A stretch of 64,000 bases of DNA from Pyrus communis. Its lineage: Eukaryota > Streptophyta > Magnoliopsida > Rosales > Rosaceae. The stretch covers positions 16,658,317 to 16,722,316 of the forward strand of contig NC_084806.1 of NCBI RefSeq assembly GCF_963583255.1, written 5' to 3'. The translations under genes and the position numbers were made by a program. Below are positions 45,689 through 55,528 of the stretch, piece after piece. Positions within the stretch are counted from its first letter, which is position 1. Each line of letters starts with the position of its first letter. The notes below the pieces were generated by a model. The model was not told where the DNA came from, searched no databases, and saw only the letters and a list, made by a program, of their open reading frames with translations.

Positions 45689-47684
45689 TGATGCGATAAT
45701 TATACGCATACAAATTAAACCCTATTTGTGACAATTGTAGTAATGATGTAAGTAGGGATCGTTCTAACCGGGGATTAACTAGGGATGCTAAACACTTGAC
45801 TTAAATAAAACTAACTTTTAAAACACTAAGACAAACTTAAAAGACTCAAAACAAGTTCAAAAGACTCCAAATACTTTAAAAACATAAAATAAGACAAATC
45901 AAATGATTAAGACTTAACAAAATAAGGGGGGGGAAGTTTGATTTGACGAAAATTGAAATAACAAAACAAGTTAATAAACTAAGCAAATTGTAAAACGAAT
46001 AAACGTAAATATGAATGTGATGAAAATATGGATGATGGAATAGCCAAGGGGTTCTTCTCCACACATGTTACACTTGCAATACAAGATTGATTTTCGGTTG
46101 GTCTTTCGATAAATTATGAAACTCAATGCTCCAAGTTAATTAGGTTCGCTTAAATTAACTTTCAGATTTCCCTGGATTCATTGGATTGAATGGAATACGC
46201 ATTACAACCAAATTATTCTTAATCAAAGTCCCTAACTATGGAATACGCATGATAGAGACATTCAACAAAGATCATTAAGTCCAACGGAAATCATAAACAT
46301 TGACGAGGCATTCGTTACTATGGAATACGCATGAAACTTATGCCAAGAATTCATTTAACGCGATTGTTTATAAGCGTCATATTCATGCATGAAAATTAAG
46401 CTTGCAATCTCAATGAACATACATAAATACGTTATCAATCAAACAGTTAAACGAATTGAATCCACAACTTATGAAATTCCAACCAAAAGTAATCAATTCA
46501 TATTGTAAATATAAACATAGTTTCGAATCACCCCCTAGCTACAGGGGGTTTAGTTCCTCATAACCTTGAAATCAAAGAGACAACTAAACATTCCAACAAC
46601 TCAATCTTGAATTGTATGAACGTTTAGGCACTCTTCTCTTCCATTACAAAACAAAGAAAATTGAATTTAAACTTTGAAATCAAAGAAACACCTAAACATT
46701 CCAACAACTCAAACTTGAATTGTATGAACGTTTAGGCACTCTTCTTCTTCGTTATTGTGGCACAAGGTCTAAGGTGAGCTTTGGGGATTATGTGAAGTGT
46801 TTTGGAGGGATGGGAAGTAGTTGGATAGTGGCTGAAATGGAGGATAAAAACTGCACAGATTGGAAGGGGATTTGCGGCACAAGGGTTGTGTTTGTGTGGT
46901 GTGAAGTGTATCAAAAATGAGATGATTTGGTGAATGGAATGCAAGGGTATTTATAGGAGGAGTGGAGATGTATATGGCTGTTTGTTTAAGGTGTTTGTAT
47001 GTGAATGCATGCTGGAATTGAAAGGGAAAGCTGGAAAGGTGATGAAATGCACGGCATAGAATGGTTGTTGGTGTGTGAATGCATGCTGGAATTGAAAGGG
47101 AAAGCTGGAAAGGTGATGAAATGCACGGCACAAAATGGATGGTGCTGTTTTTGTATGTGAATGCATGCTGGAAATGCAAGGGAAAGCTGGAAAGGTGATG
47201 AAATACACGGCACAAAATGGTTGTTAGTGTGTGAATGCATATGTTGAATGATTAAAGTGTATGTGGGTGAATATGTAGCTGAAAATGCATGTGAATGCAT
47301 GCTGGAAATGCAATGTGAAGTCACGGCAAAGGGTGAAGTGAATGTGAAATGGGAGTGCATGTGTTGCATGGCAAAGGGCTTTGTTTATGTGTTGGCATGG
47401 GAATTTCTGGTTCTAAGGCTTTGTTTGCTTGGGCTAGGCCCTTTGTTTTATGTTCTAAAGTGCACACAAAGCTTCAGTTTTGTCCAACACTTTGGCTCCA
47501 AGCATAAGCTATCCATCCTTAGCCCAAAAGTGCTCCAAACGTCTCCAAAATGCATCTTTTTGCTCCTTTAGCCCTTTTGGCCTACAAACACACGAAAATA
47601 GCTTAAAGTACTAAAATAACTAAAGAAACATAACGTAAATGCACGAGAACAAGCCATTTAAGTCGCATGAATATGCTCCTATCA
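45689..47684 (-). repeat. Athila 3' LTR (left)
   Basis: 1,996 bp, TGATGCGATAATT to GCTCCTATCA. On the minus strand a TATA-type CCTATAAATACC lies at 46946-46957. Upstream of it (47001-47240) are tandem units of ~74-82 bp containing GTGAATGCATGCTGG and GAAAGCTGGAAAGGTGATGA. Overlapping open frames on both strands here repeat exactly in the other LTR and are not genes. Confidence 0.95.
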
Positions 47685-47700
47685 AATACCCCCACACTTA
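47685..47700 (-). promoter_or_regulatory. Athila polypurine tract
   Basis: The minus strand reads AAGTGTGGGGGTATT immediately before the 3' LTR. This is the expected plus-strand primer. Similar tracts recur at 48533-48547 and 49373-49387. Confidence 0.85.
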
Positions 47701-48453
47701 TCTTTTGCTAGTCCTCGAGCAAAACAAAACAAAAGAAACCAGAAACAAAACAAAACGAACAAGTAAAACACAACCTAAACCTTCCAACAAACGTCTCAGG
47801 GATTTCCAAAGCACATGACAAGTTAAAAATCATTATTCCCACAGATTTTAGCCATCATTACACTTAAGTACATTCTTAATCATAGTCACCACATACTAGT
47901 TCACAATTAAACATTTAAAACACATTTCGAATGCAGTAACATGCCTTAGAGAAATTGCTCAAATTCTTACAAGATATGCACTCGTTTTTCACACAGATTT
48001 TCTGACTACACACCCTACACTAGTTATATGTGAGAAGATTGATGTAAACATGTAGACGAACACTCACATATGTTATAACAAGGAAAGCATTTTCTGGATT
48101 TACAATAATGACATGAATATGATCTCATGAATGGAATGCTACTACTTAGAATGAGAACCATTGATTCCATAAGCTCATATCAATTTCAAACTCCACATTA
48201 TTGAACACATAACGATCAAGATAGAAGTCAAAGGGGTGTAACGGGGTTCAAGGTGTTGGCTAACAATGAAAGGTGAAGGATAAACAAATATTCTTAAAGC
48301 AATAGTGAGCAAAGTATTGATTTAGGCACTTAGAATTCTCTTAAGAACGCAGAAGTCAACTTTGAACACCCAAGGGAAAGTCACAAAAAACTTAGGGCCA
48401 TATTCAACTTTTTTGGACCCTTTCTTCAACCATCAACGCTCGTGAGTTCATTC

Positions 48454-48499
<46 letters not shown>

Positions 48500-49387
48500 C
48501 AAAACATACATAAAAACGTAAGAACAAACTTTTACTCCCCCACACTCATTTTCTTGCATAATGTACTCAAAAGGAATTCATTTTAGTCATGCTCACTATC
48601 TAAAAAGAACAAGGGTACGGATGGTCCTAATCTAGGCTAGGTAAGGGGTGATATGGTTAGCAAAGAAAATAGGTTAAACGAGGCTCAACGGTGTTAAGAC
48701 TTACAATATATACGAAATATGGGAAGTAAGGCTATTTGGCTATGGTGGCAACTACACAACTTCATCTTGATATATATTATGCAACTCAATATCATGCTTT
48801 GAATGAAACGGATATAAGTTCTAGCATTTAGTTCTATCATGATACAATTGCATTCTAAGTAGCAACCAAGCAAGGAATAATGAGATCATTCAATAACTTT
48901 AGAAAACAAAGAATCACAGAAAATAACTCTCCAAAGAAGGTAATGGCTCGAGTCTCACAGGGTTGTAGCGTTTGTTTGAATTCCTTCCTTCAAGCATGTT
49001 ACAAAAACGAATTTTTCTTTTATGATTGCATGTGAAGTCATACATTATAACCATAACCAAGCATATACCAAGAGTAAATCAAACTTTTCTCTATGTTAAT
49101 AACTCTTTTTAACCGTCATGCAATTACAAACCAAATCCTTATCATTGTGTTGGAAGGTACCCTAAGACACAAACTCAAAAAAAAAACGACTCAAAACACT
49201 CTTTTTAGGTTTTTCAAAACAATTTTTCAAATTTTTATGTGCTTTTCGGAGTTATAAAAACAAAACATACTAAAACACTCTAAAACAACTTAAAAACACC
49301 TTAAAACAGCAAGGAACAATATTTGAAGTTATGGGTGATAAAATCCCACGATTTTGCATTAACAACATTAGTTACCCCCCCACACTT
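47701..49387 (-). other. Athila 3' non-coding region with 42-T run
   Basis: No ORF of note. A homopolymer of 42 T spans 48458-48499. Two extra purine-tract-like motifs (complements of CTCCCCCACACT and CCCCCCCACACTT) lie at about 48534 and 49374. Confidence 0.8.
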
Positions 49388-49522
49388 AAATCAAACATTG
49401 TCCTCAATGTTTTAAGCATAGATTCACACAAAACATAAGTAAATACACAAAAAAAACACTTAAACATACTAAACATGGCAGAATGTAATGAAAAAGAGAA
49501 GAGTTTAGAGACGCAAATCTGG
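49388..49522. repeat. Direct repeat R1 bounding the extra-ORF module
   Basis: AAATCAAACATTGTCCTCAA through AAGAGAAGAG to ATCTGG. It aligns with R2 (51380-51505) with moderate divergence and small indels. The sequences beyond the repeats differ, so the pair brackets the module. Confidence 0.8.
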
Positions 49523-50647
49523 TTATAGAGTGTAAATTCCATCTTCTCCTTGGTAATTGCATTGAGGCTTTTGATCTTTGTGATTCCACATGCTTACTCT
49601 TGAACTGGTTTCTGCCCATCGTTGATTTTCCTTTGTGCTACTTCTTGAACTGGGCAGCATGATGGTTCTTTTGGTCTTCCCCGAAGGTCTGAGCTTTCCC
49701 CCTTTATCTGTTTCTTTGTTCAATCTTTGCAGGAGTGGTCCCTTCTCTGGAAGTGTATCAACCGTTGAAGATGACTACTCGAGAGCAACGCTAGGTAAGC
49801 AATCAGGAATAGGTTCCAGGCAGTTGGCTCCAGATCGGAAGACTGACTCCAAGTGCCGGCTGATTGCTTCTTTCACTTTGCCATGCGAGTAAGAACAAGG
49901 ACAAAGAAAAAGACAGGGAAAGAGCATGATATGAGATACTTTTGCTTTTGACCTTTATGATATGAGATACCTTTGCTTTTGAAGAAGCGGTGCATGAATC
50001 AGCACATGCATTTCCTCCTGGGTCATCTTTACTCCAGGCGTCTGGTATCATCTTTGGGGAAGAAGAAAATTTTGAGTAATTCAAAAGGCTTTGCTGGGAG
50101 TGCGCCCTCAGAGGTGAGAGAGAGTTGGTGGGCATTTTCTTCAAGTCTGCCTTGCCATAAGAGATGAAGGTCGACAAATATAGGGATTTTCTGAATAGAA
50201 AGTGGTGGTACTGCTCTTTTACCCTTTGTCGACAGACGTCTCTTCGATTTCTGAACGAACGGCTCTTCGATTTCTGCATGGCAAAAGTAGTCACGGGTGC
50301 GGCTCTTTTGCCAAAGCTGCACGCGTTTTCTGAAAAGCAGAGAAAGCGTCGCCGAACTTTGCGCTTGTCGGCTAAAGACGTGTAATTGAGATGATGGCCT
50401 CCACGTGTTATCAGCTTTGTCAGATATCTTTTGACAAAGCTGAGCGCGTTTTCTGAAAAGCCGCGAATGCGTCGTCGAAATTTGCGGAGGAAAATCTGGA
50501 TCTCTGAATCGGTGGACGCGTCGCCATGGCTTTTTATGGAGCTATCGATCACCCCAACAAATACACTCTGAAGAAATCCCATTCTTGAAAAATCGACTCC
50601 GGCCCTTTGAGAATTAATTCCATCCACCCCTTGAACACTTTTGAAAA
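49523..50647 (+). promoter_or_regulatory. Leader and possible promoter of the reverse-oriented ORF
   Basis: 1.1 kb of GC-richer DNA upstream of the ATG at 50648. A G-box core CACGTG is at 50402-50407. Short internal repeats include ATGATATGAGATAC (49928 and 49959) and TTTTCTGAAAAGC (50328 and 50449). The 285-codon minus-strand frame 49803-50660 overlaps the ORF start by 13 bp but is basic, repetitive and without recognised domains; I treat it as incidental. Confidence 0.4.
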
Positions 50648-51343
50648 ATGGCAAACTCATCGAACCTTAGCTTGGAATTGAGCCTTAGCAGTGATGCGGG
50701 CGCGCCGCGTCAAGGTAACGTATGGCGCCCTTCTTTCTTTTCTTCTAACGGTCCTCTCACAGGTGAAGACTCCGTGATGCAGGACGCCACAACAGCTACA
50801 ATAGTAGCTAGGAACCTTCTCACTCCGAAAGATAGTAGGCTGCTGTCAGGACGGTCCGATGAGTTGGCCGTTCAAGAGTCCCTCGCACTTAGTGTTCAGT
50901 GTGCGAGTTCTGTGTCCAACATGGGCCAACGCCTGCTTGCCCGCTCCCGTCAGGTGGAATCATTGATGGCAGAGGTGGAAAGTCTCAAGCAGGAGATCAA
51001 ACTGCTTAAGTACGAGAATAGAAGTTTGCACGTGCTTGCCAACAACTATTCGACGGGTATGAAGAGGAAGCTTGATGAGCTACAAGAATCCAATGGTCGG
51101 ATGCAAAGTGACCGTCAAACTGACCGTCAAAGGCTTGCGGCTTACTTCCAGAGGCACATTTTTCCGGGCTCATCCAGCGTTTGGCCAAGTATTGAGGCCT
51201 CTTCTTTGATGCCTCCCGCTCCGATACCTTCCGCCCCGATGCCTCCCGCATCTATACCTTCCGCTTCGACGCCTTCCGCTCCGATGCCTCCTGCTTCTAG
51301 AGTTTTGCCCAGTAGTGGGGCTTCAAGTAAACGCCCTTTGTGA
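50648..51343 (+). CDS. Extra ORF of the Athila element, antisense to gag-pol, coiled-coil protein
   Basis: An uninterrupted 231-codon frame running opposite to gag and pol. Residues 1-60 are Ser/Leu-rich and unstructured-looking. Residues ~62-155 are helical with regular heptads (MGQRLLARSRQVESLMAEVE, then SLKQEIKLLKYENRSLHVLA, then STGMKRKLDELQESNG), a likely coiled coil. Residues ~180-220 are a repeat tail of Pro-Ser-Ala hexads (PPAPIPSAPMPPASIPSAS). No signal peptide or membrane segment is visible. It lies between pol and the 3' LTR, bracketed by direct repeats R1 and R2. Extra ORFs in either orientation are known in Tat/Athila Gypsy elements, generally without known function. Its integrity suggests either selection or simply the youth of this insertion. 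Confidence 0.75.
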   Translation: MANSSNLSLELSLSSDAGAPRQGNVWRPSFFSSNGPLTGEDSVMQDATTATIVARNLLTPKDSRLLSGRSDELAVQESLALSVQCASSVSNMGQRLLARSRQVESLMAEVESLKQEIKLLKYENRSLHVLANNYSTGMKRKLDELQESNGRMQSDRQTDRQRLAAYFQRHIFPGSSSVWPSIEASSLMPPAPIPSAPMPPASIPSASTPSAPMPPASRVLPSSGASSKRPL

Positions 51344-51379
51344 AGGCTCCAACTTCTTTGTTTAGCAGTGCCTATCAAT

Positions 51380-51505
51380 AAATCAAACATTTTCTCAATG
51401 TTATAATCATAGACTCACACAATTAATAAACAAACAACAATAAATAAACAACCTAACAAGGCAGAAACAAAATAGCAACAAAGAGAAGAGTTTTTAGGAA
51501 TCTGG
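51380..51505. repeat. Direct repeat R2 bounding the extra-ORF module
   Basis: AAATCAAACATTTTCTCAAT through AAGAGAAGAG to ATCTGG; see R1. It is followed by ~95 bp leading into the pol stop codon at 51602. Confidence 0.8.
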
Positions 51506-51601
51506 AATTGGAGTGCTTTCTAAGTCTTCCTTTGTTGAATGCATGGGTTGCCTCCCAAGTAGCGCTTTCTTTTACGTCTTGCAGCCGGACGGTACCTCCG
51601 T

Positions 51602-54600
51602 TTAAGCTTGACTAGGTTCCACGGCATGGAGGGGTACCTCCTCCACGACATGCTCCTCAAACGTCTCGTAATAGGGCTTCAATCGATGCCCATTCACTTT
51701 GAATTCTTGCTGCGTCCTTGAACTTTTGATTTGTACTGCACCATAAGGTAAAACGTTAGTAACAACAAACGGGCCAATCCATTTAGAACGCAACTTACCA
51801 GGAAACAAACGTAGGCGAGAGTTGAAAAGTAACACTTTCTGCCCAACTGTGAAGGTCTTGGTTCGAATCATTTTATCATGGAATGCTTTGGTCTTGGCTT
51901 TGTACATCCGGGCATTCTCATAGGCTTCATTCCGAATCTCCTCAAGTTCATTCAATTGGAGCTTCCTATGAACTCCCGCTGCATCTATGTCCATGTTGAA
52001 AGTCTTCACGGCCCAATGTGCCTTGTGCTCTAACTCTACGGGCAAATGACATGGCTTACCATAGACGAGCCGAAAAGGTGACATCCCAATGGGTGTTTTG
52101 TATGCCGTACGATATGCCCATAGTGCATCATCTAAACGTAAGCTCCAATCCCTCCTTGTTGGTCCAACGGTCTTCTCCAAAATTTGTTTGATTTCTCGGT
52201 TAGACACCTCGGCTTGGCCATTTGTTTGAGGATGGTAAGGTGTGGAGACCTTATGGTTGACATGGTACTTTCTTAGCAACGCCTCAATGGTCCGATTGCA
52301 AAAATGAGACCCTCCATCACTTATGATTACTCTCGGCATTCCAAACCTAGCAAAAATGTTAGTTTTCACGAAATCTGCAACCACCTTAGAATCGTTAGTA
52401 CGGGTGGCTTTTGCTTCCACCCATTTAGAAACATAATCAACGGCTAGCAAGATATAAGTGAAACCATAAGATGGAGGGAAAGGGCCCATGAAATCAATGC
52501 CCCAAACATCAAAAATTTCAACATTAAAGACAGGGGTTTGCGGCATTTGGTCCTTGGTACCTATGTTACCCATTCGTTGGCAACGATCACAAGACATACA
52601 AAAGGTTCTAGCATCCTTAAATATAGTCGGCCAATAAAAACCACACTCTAGAACCTTGAGGGCAGTGCGTTGTGTGCCAAAATGACCACCACATGCATAT
52701 GTGTGACAAAAGCTTAGAATTGAGTGAAATTCAGAATCATGCACACATCTACGTACAATTTGATCTGAGCAATACTTCCACAAATAAGGGTCATCCCAAA
52801 CATAGAAACGTGCATCATTTTTAAGCTTATCACGTTGGTGCTTGTTTAGTTCATTTGGAAATTGTTTAGCCACCAAGTAATTCACTAAATCTGCATACCA
52901 TGGTTCACTTACCTCAATGGATAGCAGCTGCTCATCGGGGAAAGTTTCAGGGATAGGTACGGCATGTTCATGCTCCTCGTGGATCATTCGGCTTAAATGG
53001 TCAGCCACTACATTCTCGCTTCCTTTCTTATCCCGGATTTCAATATCAAATTCTTGAAGAAGAAGAATCCAACGGATAAGCCTCGGCTTTGCTTCCTTTT
53101 TCGTGAGCAAGTACCTCAAAGCTGCATGATCAGAATAAACGATTACTTTAGTACCAATTAAATATGAACGGAATTTATCTAAAGCAAAAACCACAGCTAG
53201 AAGTTCTTTTTCCGTCGTGGAGTAGTTCAATTGGGCATCATTGAGAGTCCGAGAGGCATAGTATATGACATGCGGCCTCTTGTCTCTTCTTTGTCCTAGA
53301 ACAGCTCCTAATGCATAGTCGGATGCATCGCACATGAGCTCGAACGGAAGGCTCCAATCTGGAGGTACAATAATGGGGGCCGAGACTAGCTTCTCCTTGA
53401 GTTGGTTAAATGCCGAATTACACTCTTCATCAAACTTGAATGGCACATCTTTTTGAAGCAATCGGCAAAGAGGGTTGGACATCTTGGAGAAGTCCTTGAT
53501 AAAACGCCTATAGAACCCTGCATGGCCAAGAAACGAACGTACCTCTCTAACCGAAGTAGGAGAGGGTAAGTGACGTACAAGGTCTATTTTCGATTTATCT
53601 ACTTCAATTCCTTTTTCTGAAACAATATGTCCTAAAACTATACCTTGTTTCACCATAAAGTGACATTTCTCCCAATTCAAGACAAGGTTAGTTTCAACAC
53701 ATCGTTTCAAAATTAAGGTCAGATTATCCAAGCAATTATCAAATGAACTCCCAAATACACTGAAATCATCCATGAAAACCTCAATGATCTTTTCAACAAA
53801 ATCGGAAAATATACTTACCATACACCTTTGGAAAGTGGCCGGTGCGTTGCATAAGCCAAATGGCATGCGACGATAAGCAAATGTTCCAAAGGGACATGTG
53901 AATGTGGTCTTCTCTTGATCATCCGGGGCTATCACAATTTGGTTATATCCAGAGTATCCATCAAGAAAACAGTAAAAAGCATGACCGGCTAACCTTTCGA
54001 GCATCTGGTCGATGAATGGCAAAGGAAAATGATCTTTCCTAGTCATGGCATTTAGCTTCCGGTAATCGATACATACTCGCCATCCAGTCTGAATGCGTGT
54101 AGGCACGAGCTCATTCTCATCATTCTTGATAACAGTTACTCCGGACTTCTTGGGAACAACTTGAACTGGAGAGACCCAACGGCTATCGGAGATAGGGTAG
54201 ATCACTCCGCAATCCAAAAGCTTGATTATTTCCTTCTTCACCACTTCCATCATCGGAGGGTTGAGACGGCGTTGAGCCTCTCGGGATGGCTTAGTCCCCT
54301 CCTCAAGAAGTATACGGTGCATGCATGTGGTAGGGCTTATTCCTTTAATGTCGGCCAAAGTCCACCCTATGGCCGTTTTGTGTTCTCGCAGCACCCTCAC
54401 AAGCTTCTCCTCCTCCATTGCCGTGAGACTTGATGAAATGATGACAGGCAATGTTTCGCCTTCTCCCAAAAACACATACTTCAAATGGTCCGGCAACGGC
54501 TTAAGTTCAAGCGATGGTGCCTGAACAACAGAAGGTAGCATCTTAATGGAAACTGAATTTGAAAGTGAGAGTGGAACCTTACCATATTGTGGTGGCAATG

Positions 54601-55450
54601 ACTCAAGGGCTGCCACAACCTCAATTATTTCTTCACTAGAACCCATTGCAAAGAATTCCTCCTCCTTGTCGTGGCCTTGCATTGGCCCAAATCCTTCATT
54701 TTTGCGCTCTATGGCCTTAGTGATGGTTGTTTCCAGGGCGTCCTTGTTCAATTCTTCAAGGTATACCTGCGCCAAAGAATCGATAACATCAATGGAAAAA
54801 CAAGAATGGTCATCAACGGGATATCTCATAGTTTCAGAAATATTAAAATCAATCACTTCCCCATCGAATTCCATTGTCAAGGTGCCTTTGTATACATCAA
54901 TCTTCGTTCGGGCCGTCTTCATGAATGGCCTCCCAAGGAGAATCGGCAAAGATGTAGAATGGGCTGAATCCTCCATGTCTAGGACGTAGAAATCCGCCGG
55001 GAAGATCAAATCATTCACCTGCACTAAGACATCTTCCAATACGCCCTTTGGATAGGCATTAGATCTATCGGCCAATTGTATAATTACACCATCTTGTTTT
55101 AATTCACCCAAATCCATAGATGCATAAATAGAATAAGGCATGACATTTATGGATGCACCTAAATCAAGCATGGCATGTTCAAAACGATTATGTCCAATCA
55201 TACAAGGAATCGTGAAACTACCGGGGTCTTTGCACTTGGTGGGCAGTTTACGTTGCAAAACAGCGGACACATTCTCGCTTACCTTCACTACCTCTTTGTT
55301 TGCCCTTCTTCTCTTTGTATTGCATAGGTCCTTGAGGAATTTAGCATACTTTGGAACCTGTTTGATTGCATCGAGAAGCGGTATGTTCACTTGCACCTTC
55401 CGGAACGTTTCAAGAATGTTCTTCTCGCTTTCTTCCTTTTTTTCTTGCAT
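51602..55450 (-). CDS. pol: Athila Pol polyprotein: protease, RT, RNase H, integrase
   Basis: 1,282 codons from the first ATG; the same frame is open to 55528. Domains in order: aspartic protease with DLGAS (96-100, the Athila form of the active site) and ILLGRPF (170-176); RT with [14 protein letters not shown] block (457-467), [11 protein letters not shown] (495-505), [13 protein letters not shown] (529-541) and catalytic FMDD (559-562); RNase H with acidic residues D708, E747/E749, D774 and D817; integrase with His/Cys zinc site (H916, H923, C954, C957) and catalytic D986, D1045, E1081, with the usual 35-residue D-to-E spacing. The C-terminal part contains the GPF.V...PYGAV module. No internal stop or frameshift. 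It copies element RNA and inserts the DNA product. It is separated from gag by one in-frame stop, so its expression needs readthrough, reinitiation or another route, or this copy lost it. Confidence 0.96.
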   Translation of the reverse strand: MQEKKEESEKNILETFRKVQVNIPLLDAIKQVPKYAKFLKDLCNTKRRRANKEVVKVSENVSAVLQRKLPTKCKDPGSFTIPCMIGHNRFEHAMLDLGASINVMPYSIYASMDLGELKQDGVIIQLADRSNAYPKGVLEDVLVQVNDLIFPADFYVLDMEDSAHSTSLPILLGRPFMKTARTKIDVYKGTLTMEFDGEVIDFNISETMRYPVDDHSCFSIDVIDSLAQVYLEELNKDALETTITKAIERKNEGFGPMQGHDKEEEFFAMGSSEEIIEVVAALESLPPQYGKVPLSLSNSVSIKMLPSVVQAPSLELKPLPDHLKYVFLGEGETLPVIISSSLTAMEEEKLVRVLREHKTAIGWTLADIKGISPTTCMHRILLEEGTKPSREAQRRLNPPMMEVVKKEIIKLLDCGVIYPISDSRWVSPVQVVPKKSGVTVIKNDENELVPTRIQTGWRVCIDYRKLNAMTRKDHFPLPFIDQMLERLAGHAFYCFLDGYSGYNQIVIAPDDQEKTTFTCPFGTFAYRRMPFGLCNAPATFQRCMVSIFSDFVEKIIEVFMDDFSVFGSSFDNCLDNLTLILKRCVETNLVLNWEKCHFMVKQGIVLGHIVSEKGIEVDKSKIDLVRHLPSPTSVREVRSFLGHAGFYRRFIKDFSKMSNPLCRLLQKDVPFKFDEECNSAFNQLKEKLVSAPIIVPPDWSLPFELMCDASDYALGAVLGQRRDKRPHVIYYASRTLNDAQLNYSTTEKELLAVVFALDKFRSYLIGTKVIVYSDHAALRYLLTKKEAKPRLIRWILLLQEFDIEIRDKKGSENVVADHLSRMIHEEHEHAVPIPETFPDEQLLSIEVSEPWYADLVNYLVAKQFPNELNKHQRDKLKNDARFYVWDDPYLWKYCSDQIVRRCVHDSEFHSILSFCHTYACGGHFGTQRTALKVLECGFYWPTIFKDARTFCMSCDRCQRMGNIGTKDQMPQTPVFNVEIFDVWGIDFMGPFPPSYGFTYILLAVDYVSKWVEAKATRTNDSKVVADFVKTNIFARFGMPRVIISDGGSHFCNRTIEALLRKYHVNHKVSTPYHPQTNGQAEVSNREIKQILEKTVGPTRRDWSLRLDDALWAYRTAYKTPIGMSPFRLVYGKPCHLPVELEHKAHWAVKTFNMDIDAAGVHRKLQLNELEEIRNEAYENARMYKAKTKAFHDKMIRTKTFTVGQKVLLFNSRLRLFPGKLRSKWIGPFVVTNVLPYGAVQIKSSRTQQEFKVNGHRLKPYYETFEEHVVEEVPLHAVEPSQA

Positions 55451-55528
55451 GAACCTGCGAGGAAAAGGTACATTGGGCAGATTAGGATGTGAAGTACATG
55501 AATTTGAACTTATATTACCTGATTTGGC

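Noticed and set aside
46720..47571. Several overlapping frames of 66-148 codons on both strands
   Set aside because: They lie inside the Athila LTR tandem repeats and reappear unchanged in the other LTR (58362-59213). They are repeat artefacts.
48458..48499. 42-T run as a poly(A) tail of a retrogene or LINE/SINE
   Set aside because: No SINE, LINE or cDNA-like sequence adjoins it on either strand and no flanking duplication was found; it is a homopolymer in element non-coding DNA.
49803..50660. 285-codon minus-strand ORF head-to-head with the antisense ORF
   Set aside because: Basic, Ser/Arg-rich composition with short internal repeats and no domain. It mostly overlaps what looks like leader DNA of the opposite ORF. 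Comparison with sibling elements would decide.
55455..55525. A small intron (CAG|GTAATA to CTCGCAG|GTTC) joining gag to pol
   Set aside because: The candidate donor lies after the gag stop, so splicing would not remove the stop, and the intron would be only about 60 bp, shorter than usual for plants.
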